Source: Neisseriaceae bacterium (GTDB lineage Bacteria > Pseudomonadota > Gammaproteobacteria > Burkholderiales > Neisseriaceae). Taken from it: a stretch of 64,000 nucleotides of DNA. This document shows, piece by piece, positions 56,767 to 64,000 of this stretch (its first letter is position 1; each line of letters opens with the position of its first letter). The DNA lies in NCBI GenBank assembly GCA_017991555.1, contig JAGOQM010000002.1, positions 310,001 through 374,000 of the forward strand. The letters are read 5' to 3'. The translations under genes and the position numbers were made by a program. The notes under the pieces were generated by a model. It was not told the DNA's origin. It made no database searches and saw only the letters and a list, made by a program, of their open reading frames with translations.

Positions 56767-56792
56767 TTACCTAATCAAACTGAAGTTAAATA

Positions 56793-57947
56793 TTAAATAC
56801 AGGGCACAACTTGCCACTGCCCATCTTGAAGAACTAATTCTCTATTGCAATTCAAACTTTTCGCACTTTGGCCTAAGTAATCCACCACTACGGTTTCACC
56901 GGTCGTGCGTAATTGTTCTATGTGTGCTTGCGCATGGGTGCGCTTGTCGGCGGCCACTTTAATGCCCCAACGAATTTTATTTTGCGGCAATACTTTAATT
57001 AAGTCGCGTAAGTCCAAGCTAAACCCTGTTGCTGGGCGCGCCCGACCAAACTGAGCGCCGAGGTGATCGTAACGACCACCACGCGCCACGGCGTCCGACC
57101 AACCTGGGGCGTACGCTGCGAACAGCAGGCCCGTATGGTAGGTGTCTACGCGCACGTCAGCAAAGTCGACGTGAATGGTTTCTGCCGCATACGCCTGGCA
57201 CACGGCCTCTACCTCTGCCAGCGCTGCGGTAATCAACGGCAAGGCTGGGAGCGCTGCTTTGGCACGCGCCACGGTGCTGACGTCGCCATACAGGCTCGGC
57301 AACAGCATAAAGGCTGCTTGTAACTCAGGCCGCAAAGACAGGTTGGCCACAAACTCGGCCACGCGCTGTTTGTCTTTGGTCTGCATGATTTGTAATAAGC
57401 CGTCGGCCGTTTCGTTGCTCAAGGCGGCTTCGCTCGCCAAAGCACGGAACACGCCAATGTGGCCTAAGGATAAAAACACTTCGGCGACATTATTTTGACG
57501 CAGCGCGCGCAGCATTAAGTCGATTAACTCAATGTCGGCATCCACGCTGGCACAGCCGTATAGCTCCGCACCTACTTGTAAAGGCTCTCTTGTGCTCATC
57601 AAGCTATCAGGACGGGCGTGCAGCACCGATCCGGCATAACACAAACGGTTGATGCCTTCATTGGCGGCCAACAGGTGCGCATCAATACGCGCCACTTGGG
57701 GCGTGATGTCGGCACGTAAGCCTAATTGTAAACCTGATAATTGATCAACGACACGAATGGTCTTTAAAGATAGGCCTGGATCACGATCTGCCATCAGTGA
57801 TTCTGAGTACTCTAATAACGGCGGATTCACCAATTCATAGCCGTATACACGAAACAGCTTGAGCAGTGACTCTTTAGCACTTTCTACTTGACGGGCAGTA
57901 GCTGGCAAAATGTCGGCAATGTGTTCGGGTAATTGCCAAGTTTGCAT
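56793..57947 (-). CDS. hisZ: ATP phosphoribosyltransferase regulatory subunit
   Basis: HisZ (384 residues) is a HisRS-like protein that activates the short HisG in the first step of histidine synthesis. It has HisRS-type motifs without tRNA-charging features: LPEHIADILPATARQVE, LRADITPQVARIDA and RGGRYDHLGAQFGRARPATGFS. ATG 57947 (MQTWQLPEHI) has GAGG upstream; the frame extends to 57992. Its presence implies that the organism's HisG is the short form. It is followed by purA. Confidence 0.93.
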   Translation of the reverse strand: MQTWQLPEHIADILPATARQVESAKESLLKLFRVYGYELVNPPLLEYSESLMADRDPGLSLKTIRVVDQLSGLQLGLRADITPQVARIDAHLLAANEGINRLCYAGSVLHARPDSLMSTREPLQVGAELYGCASVDADIELIDLMLRALRQNNVAEVFLSLGHIGVFRALASEAALSNETADGLLQIMQTKDKQRVAEFVANLSLRPELQAAFMLLPSLYGDVSTVARAKAALPALPLITAALAEVEAVCQAYAAETIHVDFADVRVDTYHTGLLFAAYAPGWSDAVARGGRYDHLGAQFGRARPATGFSLDLRDLIKVLPQNKIRWGIKVAADKRTHAQAHIEQLRTTGETVVVDYLGQSAKSLNCNRELVLQDGQWQVVPCI

Positions 57948-58106
57948 GATCATCCTCGATTTATCGCAAAATAAAAGCGGGCGCAAGCCCACCTTTGTAT
58001 TTTAAATAGGGATACTACCATAGTTTTTTTGGCTTGGGGATAGTAGCGCCCTTCCTTTTTGACCAAGAAAGCCATGACAGCCCCACAGGGGTTGGCCCAG
58101 ACGGCA

Positions 58107-58135
58107 TTCGGGCAGTCTTCAACAGACTGCCCGAA
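58107..58135 (-). terminator. Hairpin after ilvC
   Basis: TTCGGGCAGTCT (58107-58118) and AGACTGCCCGAA (58124-58135) form a perfect 12-bp stem with a 5-base loop, 34 bases past the ilvC stop. No T run follows, so it may be Rho-assisted or a stabilising 3' end. Confidence 0.6.
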
Positions 58136-58168
58136 ATCCAACACTAAAGCCCAAAGGGCTCAGGTGTT

Positions 58169-59194
<1,026 letters not shown>

Positions 59195-59252
59195 TTAAAT
59201 ATAAAATAATTGCAACTAACTGGATGTATTAAATAATGGTGGCTGAGCCACA

Positions 59253-59744
59253 TTAAATGCGTAAAATTCGTTCACCGCGGCCGATGCCAGAAGCACCAGT
59301 GCGTACGGTTTCCAAAATCAAACTGCTTTGAATGGATTCCAAAAAGGTATTCAGTTTTTCTGTGGTGCCGGTCACCTCAATGGTGTAAGTCTTATCGGTC
59401 ACGTCCACGATGCTGCCGCGATAAATCTCGGCCATCCGTAACATCTCATCCCGATCCTTACCCACTGCACGAACCTTAACCAACATCAGCTCACGCTCGA
59501 CGTAGCGACTTTCAGTCAAGTCCGTCACTTTAACCACTTCAATCAGCTTGTTCAGCTGCTTGGTCATCTGCTCCATTTGGCTAGGCGACCCGGTGGTCAC
59601 CACGCTTAAACGAGACAATGAAGGATCTTCCGTTGGGGCCACCGACAGGGCGTCGATGTTGTAACCACGCGCAGAAAACAGGCCCACCACGCGCGACAAG
59701 GCGCCTGGTTCGTTCTCAATTAAGATCGACAAAATGTGTCTCAT
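59253..59744 (-). CDS. ilvH: Acetolactate synthase small (regulatory) subunit
   Basis: The subunit (163 residues) binds valine through its N-terminal ACT domain and activates IlvI. The ACT start RHILSILIENEPGALSRVVGLFSARGYNIDAL and the C-terminal domain (VREL-type VERELMLVKVRA, then GASGIGRGERILRI) are typical. Its ATG overlaps the ilvI stop by 4 bases (ATGA), ensuring balanced synthesis. Confidence 0.97.
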   Translation of the reverse strand: MRHILSILIENEPGALSRVVGLFSARGYNIDALSVAPTEDPSLSRLSVVTTGSPSQMEQMTKQLNKLIEVVKVTDLTESRYVERELMLVKVRAVGKDRDEMLRMAEIYRGSIVDVTDKTYTIEVTGTTEKLNTFLESIQSSLILETVRTGASGIGRGERILRI

Positions 59745-61513
59745 GGCACACTCCTTGTATCGTATTCACGGAAATCGGCTTCGTAACGCTCTGCTTCTTG
59801 CACCATGTGCGGTGGCAGCACCATTTCGTCCAATCCTTTACCATTACCCACCATCGGAAACACGTTCTGTTTCTTGTCGGTAATGAAGTCCATGAACACC
59901 AATCGATCTTTCATTGCCAAGGCTTCTTTCAAAGCCCCTTCAACGTCACTGCTTTTGTCGATCCGCATGCCAACGTGGCCATAGGCCTCTGCCAGCTTCA
60001 CGAAGTCGGGCAGTGAATCCATGTAAGATTCTGAGTAACGGTCGCTGTAGTAAAACTCTTGCCACTGACGCACCATGCCCAAATAGCCGTTATTCAAGTT
60101 GATCACTTTAATCGGCAGTTTGTACTGCTGACAGGTTGACAGTTCTTGAATGTTCATCTGAATCGAGCCTTCGCCGGTAATACAGGCAACGGTGGCGTCT
60201 GGATGAGCGACTTTAGCACCCATCGCATACGGCAAGCCCACACCCATCGTGCCCAAACCGCCCGAGTTCAACCACTGACGTGGTCGCATAAACGGATAGT
60301 ATTGCGCCGCATACATTTGGTGTTGGCCAACGTCAGACGTAATGATGGCGTCGTTATTGGTCAAGCGAGCCAAGGTTTGCACCACAAACTGTGGCTTGAT
60401 GATTTGGCTGGCTTCATCGTTTTCAAAATACATACAGTCTTTTGCACGCCAAGCTTCAATCGTGTGCCACCATTTCTCAAGGTGGTTCGGATTCAACACG
60501 TAGGATTTTTCTTTCCACAGTTGAATCATTTCACGCAGCACCTGCTTCACATCACCCACAATCGGTACGTCTACCGGCACGCGCTTGGCGATGCTGGAAG
60601 GGTCCACGTCAATGTGAATGATTTTTTTCGGTGCGTCGGTGAATTTGCTTGGCACAGAGATCACGCGGTCGTCGAATCTGGCCCCTATCGCGATGATCAC
60701 ATCACAGTTTTGGGTGGCCAAGTTGGCTTCATAAGTGCCATGCATGCCCAACATACCCACAAACTGCGAATGCGTGCTCGGATAAGCACCTAACCCCATC
60801 AGTGTGCCCGTACAGGGCGCACCCAACAGCTGAACGAATTCAATCAATTCCTGGCTGGCATTGCCCAACACCACCCCACCGCCAAAATAGATCATTGGGC
60901 GCTTGGCGCCGGCCAAAACCTGCATGGCCTTTTTGATCTGGCCGGTATGGCCTTTAGACACGGGTTGGTAAGAACGAATGAACACTTCTTCGGGATAGTG
61001 GAACTTCGCCAAAGCTTGAGTCACGTCTTTAGGGATGTCGATTACCACGGGACCGGGACGGCCACTTTGGGCAATCATGAACGCTTTTTTAACCGTAACG
61101 GCTAGGTCGCGAACGTCGGTCACCAAGAAGTTATGCTTGACGCATGGTCGAGTAATGCCCAACATGTCGACTTCTTGGAACGCATCCGATCCGATGGCGG
61201 GCGTGCCTACCTGCCCTGAAATCACCACCAAAGGGACTGAATCCAAATGGGCGGTCGCGATGCCGGTCACCGCGTTGGTGGCACCCGGACCTGAGGTCAC
61301 GAGGGCAACGCCAACTTTATGACTTGAACGAGAATAAGCGTCAGCAGCATGAACCGCCGCTTGCTCATGACGAACCAAGATGTGCTTGAATTGATCTTGC
61401 TGGAACATGGCGTCGTAGATTTCCAGTACTGCGCCGCCGGGGTAGCCAAAAACGTATTCCACGCCTTCTGCTTGCAGACTTTGCACAAGGATTTGTGCAC
61501 CAGATATTTGCAT
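59741..61513 (-). CDS. ilvI: Acetolactate synthase large (catalytic) subunit
   Basis: The ThDP- and FAD-dependent enzyme (590 residues) condenses pyruvate with pyruvate or 2-oxobutyrate. Features: VFGYPGGAVLEIYD with the catalytic Glu in VRHEQAAVHAADAY, the FAD region GVGLPYAMGAK with MGVG, and the ThDP motif GEGSIQMNIQELSTCQQYKLPIKVINLNN. The start MQISGAQILVQSL has AAGAGG upstream. It heads ilvI-ilvH-ilvC behind a roughly 190-base leader. Confidence 0.97.
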   Translation of the reverse strand: MQISGAQILVQSLQAEGVEYVFGYPGGAVLEIYDAMFQQDQFKHILVRHEQAAVHAADAYSRSSHKVGVALVTSGPGATNAVTGIATAHLDSVPLVVISGQVGTPAIGSDAFQEVDMLGITRPCVKHNFLVTDVRDLAVTVKKAFMIAQSGRPGPVVIDIPKDVTQALAKFHYPEEVFIRSYQPVSKGHTGQIKKAMQVLAGAKRPMIYFGGGVVLGNASQELIEFVQLLGAPCTGTLMGLGAYPSTHSQFVGMLGMHGTYEANLATQNCDVIIAIGARFDDRVISVPSKFTDAPKKIIHIDVDPSSIAKRVPVDVPIVGDVKQVLREMIQLWKEKSYVLNPNHLEKWWHTIEAWRAKDCMYFENDEASQIIKPQFVVQTLARLTNNDAIITSDVGQHQMYAAQYYPFMRPRQWLNSGGLGTMGVGLPYAMGAKVAHPDATVACITGEGSIQMNIQELSTCQQYKLPIKVINLNNGYLGMVRQWQEFYYSDRYSESYMDSLPDFVKLAEAYGHVGMRIDKSSDVEGALKEALAMKDRLVFMDFITDKKQNVFPMVGNGKGLDEMVLPPHMVQEAERYEADFREYDTRSVP

Positions 61514-61523
61514 AGTTAACCTC

Positions 61524-61655
61524 TTATTGTTTCAATGCTTCGGGTCCAAGTTGTGATCGTCTGGTTTTGTCGGTGTGTGGGTAACACAACTCTTTATGAC
61601 AGCGATTTAGGGTACGCGCACATAAACAGCGGGACAACAACGGCAACAATCTCAA
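61524..61655 (-). CDS. Putative leader ORF of ilvIHC (uncertain)
   Basis: A 43-codon frame runs from TTG 61655 to TAA 61526-61524, ending just before the ilvI ribosome-binding site AAGAGG. Its first residues are Leu-rich (LRLLPLLSRCLCARTL; the start TTG counts as Met). The overlapping frame instead reads IVAVVVPLF, also branched-chain rich, but has no standard start codon. The enrichment comes from a near 9-bp repeat, TTGTTGCCG TTGTTGTCC. The ribosome-binding site is poor. It could be an attenuation leader peptide or chance. Confidence 0.35.
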   Translation of the reverse strand: MRLLPLLSRCLCARTLNRCHKELCYPHTDKTRRSQLGPEALKQ

Positions 61656-61699
61656 CTGCCCAAACTCGTATGGGTTTCTTATTTAAGAATTGAACAGTT

Positions 61700-61729
61700 A
61701 ATCTATCCCTTGGCCTTGACAGCGTCAAG
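61700..61729 (-). promoter_or_regulatory. ilvIHC promoter with palindrome over the -35
   Basis: On the minus strand TTGACG (61728-61723) and TAGATT (61705-61700) are spaced 17 bases. The -35 lies in the perfect inverted repeat CTTGAC-AGC-GTCAAG (61715-61729), a plausible operator. The leader to the ilvI start is about 180 bases. Confidence 0.65.
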
Positions 61730-61835
61730 CCTGTTTTCAGATTATTTTCAACAAATTTAACCCTGTCCAAAATAAGGGGATTTTTTTGTCCATTACGTCC
61801 AAAAAACGGCCAAATTTAGACATTTAATCTAAAAA

Positions 61836-61878
61836 ACGAAAAAGCGACGAAGTGTCAAAATGAGACACTCGTCGCTTT
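61836..61878 (-). terminator. Terminator of the DAHP-synthase-like gene
   Basis: AAAGCGACGA + GTGTC (61841-61856) pair with GACAC + TCGTCGCTTT (61864-61878), a 15-bp stem with one bulged base and a 7-base loop, followed on the minus strand by TTTTTC. It separates this gene from ilvIHC. Confidence 0.85.
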
Positions 61879-61908
61879 AAATTGAAATAATATTTTTTCA
61901 AACTTAGG

Positions 61909-62772
61909 CTAATCACCAATCACTGCTGATGAACCCGCCATAATCGCCCATGTTTTCAACAGGCTTGCCGGCAGGTGTTTTTGCGGCAACTGCGTCACAT
62001 TGGCCACAATGGGCAAATGACTGACGCTTTTGGCCACCGCAATGGCCTCGATGTCCAATCGATAATTAGACAAATCGTTCAAAGACAGCGTCCCCGCCTC
62101 GCCCAACATGACATAATGGTTACCCTGCAGCATGATGCGCTCGGCCGCTTTTAACCACGCCTCGACCGCATGGTGCTTGTCCTTACACAGCACCACAGGG
62201 GTATTGAGACAGCCCACTTCATTTTGCAAAAATACGTTTTCCATCAGCTCACCGCCAAAATACAGCACGTCGGCCTCTGCGTTCAACACCGCATCCAGCT
62301 GCCGTACGTCTCGAATGCGCACGATGGCGGGCTGACCCTGAGCGTGCACCGCCTCAATCTGGGCCACCATGGCCTGCTTTTGCGCCGCAGCGCTCATGGG
62401 CTCGGCGTACGGTTTTAAACTAATGTAATAAGGGTCTAAGTACGCCGCATCGGCCTTGGTTTGCCCTAAATGGCTGCTGATGTGGATCGGCTCTGCTTGA
62501 CCAAAGGTGACACCACGGACCTTAATGAGGGTGTTCTCTGGCTTGACCTCGCGACTAATCATGCGCCAGTCGTGCAGTACCCGCATGGCCCGCTCGACTT
62601 CTGGCAAACACTCAAACTCCTTCGGGTCAAACACCCGTTCGTCACCAACCGCCCCAATAATGGTGCACTCAATGCCGCGCGACACGTGTTCGGTCAGGCC
62701 GCGGCTGTGAATAATCGCCACCACCTGGTTGATGGCCACTTCGCTGGCCTGTTTTTTCATTACGATGATCAT
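61909..62772 (-). CDS. DAHP-synthase-like protein without recognisable active-site residues
   Basis: The 287-residue protein clearly follows the AroF-type (Thermotoga/Bacillus I-beta) layout. The N-terminal ferredoxin-like regulatory domain (about 1-75) is well kept (SRGIECTIIGAVGDERVFDPKEFE, RVLHDWRMISREVKPEN). The barrel is shorter than the usual ~270 residues and aligns in ADVLYFGGELMENVFLQN, GEAGTLSLNDLSNYRLDIEA and SHLPIVANVTQ. Enzymes have GPCS, KPRTSP, LLKRG, CERGIRT and DPSH in these places; here the metal Cys and His and the substrate Arg/Lys are absent (GEAGTLS for CERGIRT, ANVTQ for VDPSH). It is probably non-catalytic, with a regulatory or binding role. Start ATG 62772 has no strong ribosome-binding site. 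Confidence 0.75.
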   Translation of the reverse strand: MIIVMKKQASEVAINQVVAIIHSRGLTEHVSRGIECTIIGAVGDERVFDPKEFECLPEVERAMRVLHDWRMISREVKPENTLIKVRGVTFGQAEPIHISSHLGQTKADAAYLDPYYISLKPYAEPMSAAAQKQAMVAQIEAVHAQGQPAIVRIRDVRQLDAVLNAEADVLYFGGELMENVFLQNEVGCLNTPVVLCKDKHHAVEAWLKAAERIMLQGNHYVMLGEAGTLSLNDLSNYRLDIEAIAVAKSVSHLPIVANVTQLPQKHLPASLLKTWAIMAGSSAVIGD

Positions 62773-62872
62773 TGGTTTCGCTGTCCCTTAATGCGTCTTT
62801 GCCCATCATAACAAACAACGGCATCGCTGCCACGCCTCGATGCCGTCTTAAGGTCAACTAAACCCGCTTCGT

Positions 62873-63676
62873 TTACCAAAAAGCATGAAAATGATGCACT
62901 GGGCCAATGCCCTCACCCACTTCGAGCGTGTCGGCCGCCAGCAAGGCCTGCTGCAAATACGCCTTCGCTGCCGCCACGGTGCTGGGCCAATCTTCATGCC
63001 GTGGCCGCAAGGCCGCTAGGGCCGCCGACAGCGTACAGCCGGTGCCGTGGGTGTGCTTGGTCGCCACCCTGGGCGCACTGAAGCGCTCAGCACCTGCGGC
63101 GGTAAACAGCCAATCAGGGCTTTCGGCCTCGCTCAAGTGCCCACCTTTCATCAACACCGCCGGACACCCCAAGGCCAACAGCGCCTCACCTTGGCTGCGC
63201 ATTTGCGCTTCGTTGGTGGCCACCGGCTGGTCTAACAGCGCCGCGGCTTCCGGCAAGTTTGGCGTAATCAATGACACCATCGGCAACAACACTTCTCGAA
63301 TCGCCGCCACGGCGTCTGGCGCCAGCAAAGGATCCCCGCTTTTGGCCATCATCACCGTATCCAACACCACAAACGGCAGCGGATACTGACGCAGCTTCTG
63401 CGCCACCACCGCCACCACCTCTTGGCTAAACAACATGCCAATCTTGGCACTGTCGATGCGCACGTCGGTCAAGACCGAATCCATTTGCGCCGCCACGAAA
63501 TCGGTGTCGATGGGGTAAACCGACTGCACCCCCTTGGTGTTTTGCGCCACTAGGGCCGTAATGACGCTGGTGCCATACGCGCCCAGCGCCGAGAAAGCCT
63601 TTAAGTCCGCCTGAATGCCGGCGCCGCCAGAAGGGTCGGTGCCAGCAATGGTCAAGGCGTTAATACGGGTACTCAT
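62873..63676 (-). CDS. thiD: Hydroxymethylpyrimidine/phosphomethylpyrimidine kinase
   Basis: ThiD (267 residues, ribokinase fold) phosphorylates HMP and HMP-P for thiamine synthesis. Motifs: ALTIAGTDPSGGAGIQADLK, VLDTVMMAKSGDPLL, ITPNLPEAAALL and the anion-hole HGTGCTLSAALAALRP. Its ATG overlaps the thiM stop by 4 bases (ATGA). The end lies 100 bases before the DAHP-synthase-like gene. Confidence 0.96.
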   Translation of the reverse strand: MSTRINALTIAGTDPSGGAGIQADLKAFSALGAYGTSVITALVAQNTKGVQSVYPIDTDFVAAQMDSVLTDVRIDSAKIGMLFSQEVVAVVAQKLRQYPLPFVVLDTVMMAKSGDPLLAPDAVAAIREVLLPMVSLITPNLPEAAALLDQPVATNEAQMRSQGEALLALGCPAVLMKGGHLSEAESPDWLFTAAGAERFSAPRVATKHTHGTGCTLSAALAALRPRHEDWPSTVAAAKAYLQQALLAADTLEVGEGIGPVHHFHAFW

Positions 63677-64000
63677 AAATTAATCTCCGGAACCCCTGCA
63701 CACACGGCGGCAGGGTGATAGTGATAAAGGGCATCGACAAACAAAGACACAAAGCTGCCAGGACCGGCCGCGGCAGCCGTGGCCTGAGCGCCACAGTCGG
63801 CCATGACCTGACAGGCCAAAGCCACCTGCTGTAAGCGCATAGATTGAGGCAAAGGCAGGCCGCAGAAAGCCGCCACCACGGCCGACAGCGCACAGCCGGT
63901 GCCCACCACCCGCGTCATCAGCTCGGCCCCGCCGGGCACGGCGATCACGGCCACGCCATCGGTGATGAAATCCACCAAGCCCGTCACCGCCACAATGGCG
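63673..64000 (-). CDS. thiM: Hydroxyethylthiazole kinase, C-terminal part (5' end outside window)
   Basis: The frame is open to the window edge, giving the last ~108 codons. ThiM phosphorylates hydroxyethylthiazole in thiamine salvage. The fragment shows VTGLVDFITDG, the signature VVGTGCALSAVVAAFCG and AAGPGSFVSLFVDALYHY, as in E. coli ThiM. It is translationally coupled to thiD, forming a thiamine salvage pair. Confidence 0.93.
   Translation of the reverse strand, partial: AIVAVTGLVDFITDGVAVIAVPGGAELMTRVVGTGCALSAVVAAFCGLPLPQSMRLQQVALACQVMADCGAQATAAAAGPGSFVSLFVDALYHYHPAAVCAGVPEINL

Noticed and set aside
58087..58104. GCCGTCTG on the minus strand as a Neisseria-type DNA uptake sequence
   Set aside because: Only 8 of the 10 DUS bases (GCCGTCTGAA) match, and no repeated copies were found across the window.

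Overview
The window reads as a contiguous piece of chromosome from a betaproteobacterium, most probably of the order Neisseriales. I base this on protein character (IscR, TrpE, HemA, PrfA, IlvC and PurA of proteobacterial type), the adjacent hisZ-purA pair, ilvI-ilvH-ilvC in one run, an AbgT/MtrF-type transporter and a recA gene with no visible LexA box. No repeated Neisseria-type DNA uptake sequence is visible, so a close Neisseria relative is less likely. Base composition is moderate (a little above half G+C by eye) and fairly even. I see no rRNA, tRNA, insertion sequence, prophage or CRISPR array. The window is ordinary chromosome with metabolic operons and some accessory genes.

Layout. 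1-4.5 kb: the end of an SLC13/DASS transporter, a small membrane protein, recA, trpE, serB. 4.6-10.4 kb: a complete isc operon (iscR-iscS-iscU-iscA-hscB-hscA-fdx-iscX) behind a promoter overlapped by an IscR type-1-like box, with hairpins in several intercistronic gaps. 10.5-15.3 kb: an acetyltransferase, leuA (long form) behind a perfect palindrome, then glnK-amtB behind a long leader bounded by 15-bp perfect inverted arms. 15.3-19.2 kb (minus strand): AraC regulator, lipoprotein esterase, a GFA-family remnant, YciI-like protein, radical SAM protein, GIY-YIG protein. 19.3-23.2 kb: ilvD, a small membrane protein, lgt. 23.3-26.9 kb: a Gln/His/Gly-rich periplasmic protein divergent from an OmpR-type two-component system, then a ProC-like reductase. 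27-33.6 kb: glnS, a protein tyrosine phosphatase, pyruvate kinase, an Npt-like permease, a Tat-signal SDR. 34-39.9 kb: acetoin reductase, yciH, a cysteine-hydrolase relative lacking its cysteine, pdxH, hemA, prfA, an acetyltransferase.

40-44 kb holds a LysR regulator behind a 9-bp tandem repeat, convergent with an abgT-type transporter and an M20 amidohydrolase. 44.1-52.1 kb is a malonate catabolism locus: minus-strand mdcH-mdcA-mdcB-mdcC-mdcDE(fused)-mdcG, divergent from madL-madM and an HxlR regulator. It should import malonate and decarboxylate it to acetate on a prosthetic-group acyl carrier protein. 52.2-55.1 kb has a PRISE-type reductase gene interrupted by one in-frame TAG and two tandem paralogous amino-acid-binding lipoproteins without a permease. 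55.4-61.9 kb (minus strand) has hisZ-purA and ilvI-ilvH-ilvC, the latter with a leader that carries a Leu/Val-codon-rich short ORF. 61.9-64 kb has a DAHP-synthase-like protein that has lost its recognisable catalytic and metal residues, then thiM-thiD.

The branched-chain amino acid genes (leuA, ilvD, ilvIHC) lie in three separate places, each with its own structured upstream region. The most unusual items are the glnK leader, the DAHP-synthase pseudoenzyme beside ilvIH, the mdcD-mdcE fusion with mdcH first, the amber-interrupted reductase, and the leader of the cysteine-hydrolase-like gene. Functions are assigned from motifs and overall protein resemblance only; no database search was run.
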